Part shown: positions 30,758-38,631 of the stretch, in pieces
How the letters are laid out: the number at the start of each line of letters is the position of its first letter
Numbering within the stretch: the stretch's first letter is position 1
IMG/VR virus record: IMGVR_UViG_3300028569_000044
Coordinates: 1-54,199 of that record
Source of the DNA: a virus
DNA length: 54,199 bases
Strand: one strand, 5' to 3'
Made by a program: the position numbers and the translations under genes
The notes under the pieces: model-generated
Database searches by the model: none
What the model was told of the DNA's origin: nothing
What the model saw: only the letters and a program-made list of their open reading frames with translations

Positions 30758-31089
30758 ATTAACTGTAATATTACTATTAAACCACTCAACGCAATTAGTG
30801 TCAATGTTTTATAACTTAATTTTTCATTAAAATAAATATGCGTTAATATTGTAAACATAACTATACCAATGCTAAATGTAAAAATTCTATTTGGCCACAT
30901 TTTTCCGTTAAAATATTCTGCCAATAGCTTAGTTGCATATATAGATAATAAAGTACTAGGTACACTCAACCATATTAAGTACAATTCATACTTCTTATAA
31001 AAACTACTAATAAATTGACCATAAATTTGATGCCAACCCACAATATATACTAATACTAATATTGTCAACCCCAACAATAATTTAGTCAT
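30748..31089 (-). CDS. Four-helix membrane protein (DMT/SMR-like)
   Basis: 113 aa with four hydrophobic helices and a C-terminal IALSGLIVILQLIWK, reminiscent of half-size drug/metabolite transporter proteins. ATGA overlap with the gene upstream, 10-nt overlap with the Fe-S gene. Transport role is inference. Confidence 0.68.
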   Translation of the reverse strand: MTKLLLGLTILVLVYIVGWHQIYGQFISSFYKKYELYLIWLSVPSTLLSIYATKLLAEYFNGKMWPNRIFTFSIGIVMFTILTHIYFNEKLSYKTLTLIALSGLIVILQLIWK

Positions 31090-31280
31090 TTTAACCTCAA
31101 AATTGTATTAAATTTATTCACAACTTCTTTACAAACACGACTGCCTTTGCTTAACTCAGCATAAGTATTGTCATATACATTAACTAAGTCACCCTCTTCA
31201 ATTTTAGAACCCTCTTTTAATTTGGTATACTTTTTAAGTTCAGATTCTTGTATTTCAACTATGTTATCAGCGCTCTTCAT
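31086..31280 (-). CDS. Hypothetical protein
   Basis: 64 aa, starts MKSADNIVEIQESELKKYTK. A helix then a beta-rich stretch (LKEGSKIEEGDLVNVYDNTY), suggesting a small barrel. Coupled by ATGA on both sides. Confidence 0.66.
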   Translation of the reverse strand: MKSADNIVEIQESELKKYTKLKEGSKIEEGDLVNVYDNTYAELSKGSRVCKEVVNKFNTILRLK

Positions 31281-31660
31281 ACAGTTTTGTTATATGACTC
31301 TATATAAGATTCTATATTGGATTTTCCTACGGGGTTCATAGAGTGTACTACATATGACGGATGTTTAATCCCTTTATTCATACAATAATCCACAAGCCAT
31401 TTAGCTGCGTCATATCCAGTCTTTTCCTTATATGAATCATATGGAATATCATCTCTGTTTAAACCGTGTCCATAATGGCAGTCTGACAAATCGTGATCAA
31501 AAGAAACGAATTTGGACAATCCCAATTTATTTATTGTTGTAACAAATTCATTATATGATCTAACGAGAATCCATTCATTATCCGGAATGTTTGGTAACGT
31601 ACAATATTTTCTAACATCGGAAATTTCCCGAATGTCATCTAGTAGTAAATAATAACTCAT
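31277..31660 (-). CDS. Receiver-like protein (cyclic-phosphate-processing type)
   Basis: 127 aa. YYLLLDDIREISDVRKYC, then SFDHDLSD and KTGYDAAKWLVDYC, ending YVVHSMNPVGKSNIES. This set (LDDIR, SFDHDL, EKTGYDAAKWL, HSxNPVG.NI) is the atypical receiver domain linked by comparative genomics to RNA repair and 2',3'-cyclic phosphate processing. Activity is inferred. An RNA ligase remnant at 15606 is the only RNA-repair partner seen here. Confidence 0.74.
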   Translation of the reverse strand: MSYYLLLDDIREISDVRKYCTLPNIPDNEWILVRSYNEFVTTINKLGLSKFVSFDHDLSDCHYGHGLNRDDIPYDSYKEKTGYDAAKWLVDYCMNKGIKHPSYVVHSMNPVGKSNIESYIESYNKTV

Positions 31661-31666
31661 AGTCTT

Positions 31667-31695
31667 ATATTAGTTTATAAAAGTTAAAATGTCAA
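31667..31695 (-). promoter_or_regulatory. Sigma70-like promoter
   Basis: TTGACA, 17 nt, TAATAT; 6 nt to the ATG at 31660. Drives the operon 31660-29550. Confidence 0.82.
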
Positions 31696-31740
31696 TCGTT
31701 TTAGATTTTTTATTTGATATGTATATCTATATAAGATTAT

Positions 31741-32814
31741 ATGGATAACAATTTTTTAAATATAGATAATGCTGAAACCGCTTACACACTTGGTCTTTTA
31801 TGGTCAGATGGATATCTTTGTAAACATTCAAATGGAAAATATTATTCTGTTGGAATTAGAATTTGTGAAAAAGATATGAAAAATGTTAAATACATATTAT
31901 GTTCTTCAAATTTCAAAAATTGGAAATTTTACGCATATAAAAATTCCAATGAAAACTACAAAAAATTATTAGAATCACAAATACATAACATAAATCTGTG
32001 TAATTTTCTTTTAAAAATTGGATTTGACAAAAAATCTTATATTAGTCACGAGTGTGTATTGCAACATATTCCTGAAAATTTGCATAGATTTTATTTTAGG
32101 GGATTGATTGATGGAGATGGATGTTTTTATATAAGAAAAAATAACATCGGTCAGTCTTTTTCAATAGCATCATCATATAACCAAGATTGGTCATATTTTC
32201 AAAAATATATTTTTGAAAAATTAAAAATTAATACTAAAATTGTACAATCTAAAAATAAAAAAGGTAGCGGTTCTTGTTTAATTATTAATAATAAAATTGA
32301 TATTGTTAATTTTGGAAATTTTGTATATGAAAATATGGATACTGATAAAATCGGATTTTTAAGAAAATATAATAAGTTTTTATCTATCAAAAAATCATAC
32401 GAAAATGCTCCTAAATGTAGCAGATATAATAATTTTTACAAAGGTATATATTTAAAAAACATTAAAACAAATGAGATTGTTGAAATTGTTAAAATGAAAG
32501 ACTTTTGTATAAAGTATAGATTAAATCCTTCCGGTATAAAAAAAGTTTTGTCATCTGAATATATCCAATGGAAAGGATGGATTTTGCCTACCACGGATAT
32601 AGATCAAATAAAAAAAATAAAATATGAAAATTTTTCAAGTAAACTTTCAAAAACATATGAATTTATATATAAAGGCGAAAAATTAATTATTAATAATTTA
32701 AATCGTTATTGTAGAGAACATAATTTGTCTTATTCAAGTTTTAAACTTTTAATACGAGGCGTTTACAACCAATATAAAAATTATATATTTATTAAAAAAT
32801 ATAACAACATATAA
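31741..32814 (+). CDS. LAGLIDADG homing endonuclease
   Basis: 357 aa. Two LAGLIDADG helices are seen: AYTLGLLWSDGYL (about 14-26) and FYFRGLIDGDGCFYI (about 117-131), so it is a two-motif single-chain enzyme. The C-terminal third is an additional DNA-binding region (KDFCIKYRLNPSGIKKVLSS; RYCREHNLSYSSFKLLIRGV). Plus-strand, free-standing, between the minus-strand genes at 31277 and 32842. Very AT-rich codons. Confidence 0.88.
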   Translation: MDNNFLNIDNAETAYTLGLLWSDGYLCKHSNGKYYSVGIRICEKDMKNVKYILCSSNFKNWKFYAYKNSNENYKKLLESQIHNINLCNFLLKIGFDKKSYISHECVLQHIPENLHRFYFRGLIDGDGCFYIRKNNIGQSFSIASSYNQDWSYFQKYIFEKLKINTKIVQSKNKKGSGSCLIINNKIDIVNFGNFVYENMDTDKIGFLRKYNKFLSIKKSYENAPKCSRYNNFYKGIYLKNIKTNEIVEIVKMKDFCIKYRLNPSGIKKVLSSEYIQWKGWILPTTDIDQIKKIKYENFSSKLSKTYEFIYKGEKLIINNLNRYCREHNLSYSSFKLLIRGVYNQYKNYIFIKKYNNI

Positions 32815-32841
32815 TAATATTTTATTTATTCCAAGAATAAA

Positions 32842-33048
32842 TTATAGTTGCTTATCATATTTTTTAAGTGATTCTTTTAAATTTTTCAATGCACTTTGTG
32901 TGCAAGTCCAGATTACATCTGCTTTATGTTTCTTACGATACTTATTTGCTTCAGTTAATGAATCGTCTTCACTGAGACATTCGCCTAATGAATCAACACA
33001 CAGATTGTTGTTTTGATCTAAAATAATAACGTAGTAATTTGTTTTCAT
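32842..33048 (-). CDS. Hypothetical protein
   Basis: 68 aa, starts MKTNYYVIILDQNNNLCVDS. Small alpha/beta fold by pattern (YYVIILD ... ADVIWTCTQSALKNLKES). Own promoter at 33068-33096. The LAGLIDADG gene ends 27 nt past its stop. Confidence 0.68.
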   Translation of the reverse strand: MKTNYYVIILDQNNNLCVDSLGECLSEDDSLTEANKYRKKHKADVIWTCTQSALKNLKESLKKYDKQL

Positions 33049-33067
33049 TTATTAATCTTCTTTTCCA

Positions 33068-33096
33068 AGTATACCACGAAATTTTTCATTGGTCTA
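33068..33096 (-). promoter_or_regulatory. Sigma70-like promoter
   Basis: TAGACC, 17 nt, TATACT with TGG before the -10; 19 nt to the ATG at 33048, one of the longer leaders. Confidence 0.6.
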
Positions 33097-33122
33097 CCAT
33101 TTTCAAACACATCACCGATAAA

Positions 33123-33230
33123 TTATGCTTTGACTACACGATATCCTTTTGTTCCATAATCATTCATTATCTTTTCAAGATCTGAATAATCAATGACTGT
33201 ATGTATTTTTATTGAATATTCGTATATCAT
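33123..33230 (-). CDS. Very small hypothetical protein
   Basis: 35 aa, MIYEYSIKIHTVIDYSDLEK then IMNDYGTKGYRVVKA. Beta-alpha-beta pattern. ATG overlaps the upstream stop (ATGA), which supports translation. Confidence 0.55.
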   Translation of the reverse strand: MIYEYSIKIHTVIDYSDLEKIMNDYGTKGYRVVKA

Positions 33231-33370
33231 CGTCTTGGAATTACCAAACTGCTTAAATCTGGTAATGTATAACCTTGTTTAATTAACTCACGGGTATCTT
33301 TTACAATTTTATCAAAATATTCCAATCTCATTTTGATATCTTCACGTTCTTTCTTTGTAAGCTTCTTCAT
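33227..33370 (-). CDS. Small hypothetical protein
   Basis: 47 aa, starts MKKLTKKEREDIKMRLEYFD and ends LSSLVIPRR. ATGA overlaps with thymidylate synthase upstream and with the 35-aa gene downstream. Helical. Function unknown. Confidence 0.62.
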   Translation of the reverse strand: MKKLTKKEREDIKMRLEYFDKIVKDTRELIKQGYTLPDLSSLVIPRR

Positions 33371-34230
33371 ACAGCTACTTTAAACTTTACACTAGGTAGT
33401 GGTTCATAGTCAAGTAAAATTGTATCACTATATTGCCAATCATATATTGATTTAAAGTTATCAGTTTTTATGGTTGGCAAGCTACTCGTTGCATCTCTAC
33501 TTAACAATTCTTTAATTCCATCTATATGATTTAGATAAATGTGTGCATCTGCAAAGAATCCAACTAACATACCTTCTTTTAAATTAGATTCCTTTGCTAA
33601 AAGATGTAAGAGCAATCCATAAGTATTTAAATCATTACCCAACACAAAATCTACACTTCGCATATAGTAAAACAAATTGAGTTTACCGTCTGTAACATTT
33701 ACTTGCCAAGCAAAATGGCAAGGCGGTAATGCCATATATTCTAATGCTAGAGGATTCCAAGCACTACACAACATTCTTCTACTATTAGGATTAGATTTAA
33801 GAGCATCTACTACATCTTTTAATTGATCTTTTATTGTAGATCCATAAAGATTTTGAGGATCTTGAAAATGTCTCCATTGCTTTCCATATATTTCACCTAA
33901 ATCATCACATTCTTCCATTTTCTTCTTGGTATCAACGTCAATACCATATGGAACTACTTGTGGGTTACACCATTGATTCCAATAATTACATCCTCTTTCT
34001 TTATACCATTGTTTGGATGTAATGCCTTTAATAAATCCTTCTAATTCAATTGCAGCAGATTTAAATGGAACAGTTCGTAATGTAAGCAATGGATATCCAT
34101 CCGACATATCGTGACGGATCATTACGCCTGGAAAAGAAATTGTTCCGGTTCCAGTTCTATCTTCTTTTTTATATCCCTTTGTTAGGATTAACTCTAAAGT
34201 TTCTTGAAATGTTTTATCTAAATTAGACAT
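33367..34230 (-). CDS. thyA: Thymidylate synthase
   Basis: 287 aa from ATG 34230 (MSNLDKTFQETLELILTKGY). Family hallmarks: RTGTGTISFPG (phosphate Arg loop), LPPCHFAWQVNV (catalytic Cys), RSVDFVLGNDLNTYGLLLHL (dUMP-binding Asn/Asp region), HIYLNHIDGI. Methylates dUMP to dTMP with methylene-tetrahydrofolate, producing dihydrofolate that the adjacent DHFR recycles. Start chosen because DHFR stops at 34232. Confidence 0.96.
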   Translation of the reverse strand: MSNLDKTFQETLELILTKGYKKEDRTGTGTISFPGVMIRHDMSDGYPLLTLRTVPFKSAAIELEGFIKGITSKQWYKERGCNYWNQWCNPQVVPYGIDVDTKKKMEECDDLGEIYGKQWRHFQDPQNLYGSTIKDQLKDVVDALKSNPNSRRMLCSAWNPLALEYMALPPCHFAWQVNVTDGKLNLFYYMRSVDFVLGNDLNTYGLLLHLLAKESNLKEGMLVGFFADAHIYLNHIDGIKELLSRDATSSLPTIKTDNFKSIYDWQYSDTILLDYEPLPSVKFKVAV

Positions 34231-34231
34231 A

Positions 34232-34720
34232 TTACTTACTATACTTGATAACTTTGTGCCCGTCAAATTCTTTTACTGTTTCTTGATTATTAAATGTATC
34301 TTCAAAACTAGACATAAATACATCACCATCATAATTGCCATTTACATGCGTAACATAAAATTCCTTAATATAAGGCAGTAACTTAAGATAAGTTTTAGCA
34401 CCACCAGCAACAATTAAATAGTCTTTTCTAAATTGACTATATGATTCAAGATCTGTCATTGTAATCAGTTGTCCAGTCATAGAATTATTGTTTACTAGAT
34501 ATTGATTTGGATTTGCAGCCATTATTTTGTCTTCTTTGACTAGTACAAGACATTCTCTATTTTTTAGAAATGGTAGTGTATCAAATGTATTTTTACCCAC
34601 AATAAGTGTTCCACCCATTGTAAATTCTTTGAACCACTTGAAGTCGTTTGGAACATACCACGGAATTTTATTTTCTTTTCCGATACATCGGTTTTCAGAC
34701 ATTGCCATTATTGATTTCAT
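34232..34720 (-). CDS. Dihydrofolate reductase
   Basis: 162 aa. MKSIMAMSENRCIGKENKIP, then WYVPNDFKWFK (substrate acid Asp), VGKNTFDTLPF, IVAGGAKTYL (NADPH GG loop). Regenerates tetrahydrofolate for ThyA. Its 5' side carries a homing gene, and beyond that a truncated DHFR start, so this copy probably arrived with the homing gene. Confidence 0.95.
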   Translation of the reverse strand: MKSIMAMSENRCIGKENKIPWYVPNDFKWFKEFTMGGTLIVGKNTFDTLPFLKNRECLVLVKEDKIMAANPNQYLVNNNSMTGQLITMTDLESYSQFRKDYLIVAGGAKTYLKLLPYIKEFYVTHVNGNYDGDVFMSSFEDTFNNQETVKEFDGHKVIKYSK

Positions 34721-34726
34721 ATAACT

Positions 34727-34754
34727 ATATTATCAGATAAAATTAAATTGTAAA
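34727..34754 (-). promoter_or_regulatory. Sigma70-like promoter of DHFR-ThyA
   Basis: TTTACA, 16 nt, TAATAT; 6 nt to the ATG at 34720. Located between DHFR and the homing gene, so the pair keeps its own promoter after the insertion. Confidence 0.7.
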
Positions 34755-34791
34755 GATGATTTTGAATTGTTTAATTACTATTTATACATAT

Positions 34792-35499
34792 ATGAATGAT
34801 AAATTAAAACAAAAAGAATACTTTCAATCTTACTATCAAAAAAATAAAGATAAATTAAAAAAAAGAAGAAACGAATTGTATTATGAAAAAGCAGAACATA
34901 AGAAAAGAAATTTTAGAAAAAATATGACTTCTGAAGAGTTAGAATTGTTAAAAACCAGAAAGTGCCCAGATTGTAACAATATACTCAAATACAACAATAT
35001 AAGTAATAAACAACGAGCGGATAAAATAAATGCTAAATGTTATACGTGTCAAGGTGAAATGTTATCATTAAAAAGAAGAGGAGTTCGTCTTACAAAAGAA
35101 GAACGAGATAAACTAAAAATACAAGAACAAATTAAAAATGTTATTATGTGGAAGGAGAAATTAAGACTGATAAGAATAAAACAGATAAAAAATAATGGAT
35201 CGGTTCATTTTCCAAATTTTAATAAAAACGCATGTTTGTATTTTGATAAACTAAATGAAGAAAAAGGTTGGAAATTACAACATGCATTAAACGGTGGGGA
35301 AATTCAAATTGGAGGATATTTTTTAGATGCATATGATGTACATAATAATATAGTCATAGAATATGACGAATTAAAACATAAAATTGATAAACGAAGAAAT
35401 AAAAAAGATAGGGAAAAAGAAAAATACCTTATAGATAAATTAAAATGTAAATTTTACAGATATTTAGAATATGAAAATAAGTTAGTTGAAATATTATAA
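34792..35499 (+). CDS. PD-(D/E)XK-type homing endonuclease with zinc ribbon
   Basis: 235 aa from ATG 34792 (MNDKLKQKEYFQSYYQKNKD). N-terminal basic module with YYQKNKDKLKKRR, similar in style to the MGRK modules of the GIY-YIG genes. Then CPDC...CYTC zinc ribbon at about 60-95. C-terminal nuclease fold: GGEIQIGGYFLDAYDVHNN followed by IVIEYDELKHK, giving D-x(n)-ExD-type active-site residues. Plus strand, between DHFR and a DHFR remnant. Family identity is by pattern only. Confidence 0.75.
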   Translation: MNDKLKQKEYFQSYYQKNKDKLKKRRNELYYEKAEHKKRNFRKNMTSEELELLKTRKCPDCNNILKYNNISNKQRADKINAKCYTCQGEMLSLKRRGVRLTKEERDKLKIQEQIKNVIMWKEKLRLIRIKQIKNNGSVHFPNFNKNACLYFDKLNEEKGWKLQHALNGGEIQIGGYFLDAYDVHNNIVIEYDELKHKIDKRRNKKDREKEKYLIDKLKCKFYRYLEYENKLVEIL

Positions 35500-35553
35500 T
35501 CCACCATTTTTGCCTATAACCCTATTTTGTGCCATTGCGAGTATTGCTTTCAT
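35494..35553 (-). pseudogene. Truncated DHFR start
   Basis: 19 codons: MKAILAMAQNRVIGKNGGL then TAA. It matches the DHFR N-terminus (compare MKSIMAMSENRCIGKENKIP). ATG overlaps the APS kinase stop (ATGA), showing that DHFR was once coupled to APS kinase. The homing gene ends inside it. Confidence 0.85.
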
Positions 35554-35987
35554 TGTATATAATCTAAAATTAGTTTGATTGATTGTTCAATAGAATTTTT
35601 ATCAGTGTCAATATCAAGATAGTTATTTAATGGCGGTTCATAATAATCTACCATCTTACCCTCCCTTAATCTGTTACTATGTAGATATACTTCTTTTACA
35701 ATATGTGTAGACTCATTTTTTAATGAGTCTCTTAAATTTCTGAACGGAGATACTAACGACATTATTGTGTAATTATATAATTTGTTGCTAGTTTTTGCCA
35801 TTTCTATAGCTAATCTTACATTACTTTTTCTGCCACTAATACTATAGTCTTTATTGTTACTAATACTACGTAACATATCGCCGTCAATAGTTGCAACTGT
35901 ACGATTTGCTTTAATTAAATATGTTTCTAATGTTAACGCCAATGTGGTTTTACCACTATTTGGTTGACCTGTTAATATAATAATCAT
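35550..35987 (-). CDS. Adenylylsulfate (APS) kinase-like P-loop kinase
   Basis: 145 aa. Walker A GQPNSGKTTLALTLE; then VATIDGDMLRSISNNKDYSI, SGRKSNVRLAIEMA and SLVSPFRNLRDSL, matching CysC order (DGD..R, DYS..GR..N..R, S..SPxR..R). Shorter than typical CysC (about 190-200 aa), missing part of the lid. Expected product PAPS for the sulfotransferase at 2470-3294. Other P-loop sugar/nucleotide kinases cannot be fully excluded. Confidence 0.78.
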   Translation of the reverse strand: MIIILTGQPNSGKTTLALTLETYLIKANRTVATIDGDMLRSISNNKDYSISGRKSNVRLAIEMAKTSNKLYNYTIMSLVSPFRNLRDSLKNESTHIVKEVYLHSNRLREGKMVDYYEPPLNNYLDIDTDKNSIEQSIKLILDYIQ

Positions 35988-36631
35988 AACAATATTTTCT
36001 TTTCGTGTTTTACCACAACTTCAGGATGTACCCAAACATCAATACCACATTCTTTTACCAAATGACAAAAGCTTACGTCTTCCATTGTAAACTCAGTAAC
36101 ATTGCCAAATTGTTTCCAAATTGGTCTAAACCATGGATATTTCAGTTTTTCAAATACACCCCGTTTTATAAGTATAAAGCCAAATCCAGTGTAGTCTACT
36201 GTAAATGGATCTTTGTATTGTTTTAATTTATCGAAAGTTAAAAATTCAAAACTACCATGCTTCTTAAAATGATCTTCGTTCCAATCCTTTACAGTAGCAT
36301 AGTGTTTACCATCATGCATTAGATATAAACCAGATGCTATATCTTTCTGCATGTTGTATAACTTAATAAAGTCATCCACTTTGAACATATTGTCACTATC
36401 AATCCAAAGTATATAATCATATTCGATTCTACCTTGCCATGGCTTTTGATTTTCTCCAGCATTAGAATCACCGCCCAAACACATATTACGTACATAATAG
36501 ATGTTACATGATTCTCTACGAGAAAGTATAGGAGTGATTTTGTTACTAATACACCAATTATAAAATGGTATAAAACTATCTAACCACTGACCAGAGAAAT
36601 TATTGCCGGGTAAACAAATTATCAATCTCAT
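35984..36631 (-). CDS. GT-A fold glycosyltransferase
   Basis: 215 aa. MRLIICLPGNNFSGQWLDSF, then YDYILWIDSDNMFKVDDFIK (DxD at about 74-76), GFGFILIKRGVFEKL, and MEDVSFCHLVKECGIDVWVH. Related to the neighbours at 36628 and 4164. ATGA overlaps on both sides, so it is a coupled pair with the next enzyme. Confidence 0.82.
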   Translation of the reverse strand: MRLIICLPGNNFSGQWLDSFIPFYNWCISNKITPILSRRESCNIYYVRNMCLGGDSNAGENQKPWQGRIEYDYILWIDSDNMFKVDDFIKLYNMQKDIASGLYLMHDGKHYATVKDWNEDHFKKHGSFEFLTFDKLKQYKDPFTVDYTGFGFILIKRGVFEKLKYPWFRPIWKQFGNVTEFTMEDVSFCHLVKECGIDVWVHPEVVVKHEKKILL

Positions 36632-37377
36632 GATTTAAAAAACAGATTGTTTTGTACAAACAAGTTACCTTTATAACCTTTCCAACCATAGTGAGTCAAG
36701 TTACAAGTGGTATCTACATGTATTTTACCACCGATACTTCTATAAAGATTACAAAAGCCATAATCTTCACTTTCATATTTCTTTGTCTTTTCATTTATTT
36801 TACATGGAAAGAAATCATAGAACTTATCGCCATATCCCATATACCCGTCAATATCATTCTTATATGCTATATTAGGCATTTCTCTAGCAATCTGACTGAA
36901 CACACGTTTCTTGAATAACATGAATCCAGTAGCAGCATAATTTACTTCTTCTATGTTTTTCATTTCGGGATTGAGTTTAATTTCTGTAGCAAAGTCAGTA
37001 CATAGTTCTTCGTAATTATCCCCGATCATTTCTGGTCCTTGTTGTGCTAACAACTTTACTTTAGACGAATTAATATACTTCTTGGGATATAAACCTGAAA
37101 TAACATCTTTATCAGCCTTTAACAAAGAAAAGAAACTCTCGGGTTCAAATGATATATCACTATCAATGAACATCATATAATCACAATCCGGTTGATTTAA
37201 AAAATTAGCAGCTGCAGCATTTCTAGCTCTAGCAATCAAACTTTCAAAGTATATACAGTCTAAACTAAATGATATACCCCTACGTTGTCCCTCAAATATC
37301 AACTTCATCACACTAAACATAAAGTGTGATAGTACAGTGTGATTATAACAAATAACAGGCAAATAAACTTTGGTCAC
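36628..37377 (-). CDS. GT-A fold glycosyltransferase
   Basis: 249 aa. ARARNAAAANFLNQPDCDYM then MFIDSDISFEPESFF (DxD), GLYPKKY, ATGFMLFKKRVF and a C-terminal HYGWKGYKGN. Same overall layout as the enzyme at 4164-4940 (RARNDLFKAAYDAQMDMLIF). Coupled to neighbours by ATGA. Confidence 0.84.
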   Translation of the reverse strand: MTKVYLPVICYNHTVLSHFMFSVMKLIFEGQRRGISFSLDCIYFESLIARARNAAAANFLNQPDCDYMMFIDSDISFEPESFFSLLKADKDVISGLYPKKYINSSKVKLLAQQGPEMIGDNYEELCTDFATEIKLNPEMKNIEEVNYAATGFMLFKKRVFSQIAREMPNIAYKNDIDGYMGYGDKFYDFFPCKINEKTKKYESEDYGFCNLYRSIGGKIHVDTTCNLTHYGWKGYKGNLFVQNNLFFKS

Positions 37378-37610
37378 AGTATGATCTTTTCCTTCTCAAA
37401 ATATTCAGTAACTTCATCATTCCAAGGCTTGTTAATTTCATCCAACTTATTAGCAATAGAACGCATTATGTGAGATGTCCAGCAACCATCATTACTGGGC
37501 CAAAAGTAAAAATAACCATCAACATCCATAATAAGTTCACCAACTAAATGATTATTCGGAGTCAGTACGTGGAACTTCTGGTTGTTGATCTGCTTGTAAA
37601 TTAGATTCAT
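37374..37610 (-). CDS. Conserved phage protein
   Basis: 78 aa. HVLTPNNHLVGELIMDVDGY, FYFWPSNDGCW, IANKLDEINKPWNDEV match a recurrent small phage family (VDGYYYF ... IADKLDELNKPW). Starts 59 nt inside the prepilin gene end. Function unknown. Confidence 0.75.
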   Translation of the reverse strand: MNLIYKQINNQKFHVLTPNNHLVGELIMDVDGYFYFWPSNDGCWTSHIMRSIANKLDEINKPWNDEVTEYFEKEKIIL

Positions 37611-38052
37611 TTTTTTCTAAAACAATATTTGTAGTACCCTCGTAATTTACCCCACCAATAACATTAATAATAAATTTGTTGGTGATGGTTCCCTCCAAGT
37701 TACTAGTAACAATATAACTCTCTTGTACGCTTCCGTCAAGGAAAAATACTATCTTTGTAGCACTTGATTGTAGTATCTTCAAGTCATTTGTAACAGCATC
37801 CATCAAATAAACATCATCAAATGAACTGTACATATTATAGTTTTCATCAAACGTAAGTTCAAACTCACGTTGTTGAAATGCTGCTTGATGTTTGAGATTA
37901 ATCAATAGTGTCTTTAAGTTTTCTCTAGCTTCATAGTATCTGGTATTACCAACCAAACTATCATAGTTAATAACAATTGCACCAATAATACCAAGCAATA
38001 TGGTTATGGCTAATACTAACTCTATTAGTGTAAATGCTTTATTGTTTTTCAC
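37552..38052 (-). CDS. Prepilin-like protein with type IV pilin N-terminus
   Basis: 166 aa. MKNNKAFTLIELVLAITILL is a type III (prepilin) signal: short basic leader, cleavage expected between Ala6 and Phe7, Glu at +5 of the mature protein, then a long hydrophobic helix. The C-terminal part is beta-rich (FLDGSVQESYIVTSNLEGTI), as in minor pilins and pseudopilins. Processing would depend on a host prepilin peptidase; none is seen here. Unusual in a phage. Confidence 0.82.
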   Translation of the reverse strand: MKNNKAFTLIELVLAITILLGIIGAIVINYDSLVGNTRYYEARENLKTLLINLKHQAAFQQREFELTFDENYNMYSSFDDVYLMDAVTNDLKILQSSATKIVFFLDGSVQESYIVTSNLEGTITNKFIINVIGGVNYEGTTNIVLEKNESNLQADQQPEVPRTDSE

Positions 38053-38296
38053 TTATTAGTTTTAACTTTTGTTGACGGGTCAATTGTTTGATTTGATACT
38101 CTCTCTTCATTGCTTCACTCTTACTATCAAAACATTCAGTGTATACTAATCTAACAGGTAATCGTGTCTTAGTATATTTAGCACCACACCCTCTAGAATG
38201 ATCACTAACTCGTTTTTCAACATTATTAGAGTAACCACAATAGAGGGTGTTGTCCCCACAAATAACTATATAGCAACAATGATTCTTAACTATCAC
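38039..38296 (-). CDS. Small GIY-YIG protein (UPF0213/YhbQ-like)
   Basis: 85 aa. CYIVICGDNTLYCGYSNNVE, then KRVSDHSRGCGAKYTKTRLP and FDSKSEAMKREYQIKQLTRQ. Matches the stand-alone UPF0213 group rather than homing enzymes. The motif is changed (CYI...YCG instead of GIY...YIG) but the Arg and Glu are kept. Overlaps the prepilin start by 14 nt. Confidence 0.85.
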   Translation of the reverse strand: MIVKNHCCYIVICGDNTLYCGYSNNVEKRVSDHSRGCGAKYTKTRLPVRLVYTECFDSKSEAMKREYQIKQLTRQQKLKLISEKQ

Positions 38297-38579
38297 ATCG
38301 TATATCTAATTTCGCTGTAGGAGTATGAGTGCCCAATCCGATGACTGAAATATTCTCGCTATTATTTACACGTATTTCAAAGTTATCATTGTCTCTAAAC
38401 TGCATTACACAACTAGCACCATCACTAGTTGTGAATACTAATTTATCACAAGTAACAACATTTTCAACTGGTGGTGTTGGTACAATAGGTTCTGATGCTT
38501 TTACACTTGAACCAGCAACAACACCTGCGATTCCTCCAAATAGGGTGGAGAAAAACCCTTTACGATTTAGTTTTTCCAT
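38286..38579 (-). CDS. Exported protein with Tat-like signal
   Basis: 97 aa. MEKLNRKGFFSTLFGGIAGV then VAGSSVKASE is a Tat-like signal peptide (NRKGFF in place of RRxFF). The end SVIGLGTHTPTAKLDI resembles the GIGTxxPxxKLxV motif of tail fibres. Possibly a secreted or virion-attached protein. Confidence 0.68.
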   Translation of the reverse strand: MEKLNRKGFFSTLFGGIAGVVAGSSVKASEPIVPTPPVENVVTCDKLVFTTSDGASCVMQFRDNDNFEIRVNNSENISVIGLGTHTPTAKLDIRCDS

Positions 38580-38631
38580 ATACTAATACTATATCAATAT
38601 ATGATAACTAAATCAATATTATATTTCTTGG

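Noticed and set aside
34756-34791. 12 extra N-terminal codons on the zinc-ribbon nuclease
   Set aside because: They overlap the divergent DHFR promoter region and are hydrophobic; ATG 34792 directly begins the basic module.
38039-38296. Small GIY-YIG protein as a ninth homing endonuclease
   Set aside because: It matches the stand-alone UPF0213/YhbQ group, has no DNA-binding modules, and sits in line with its neighbours.
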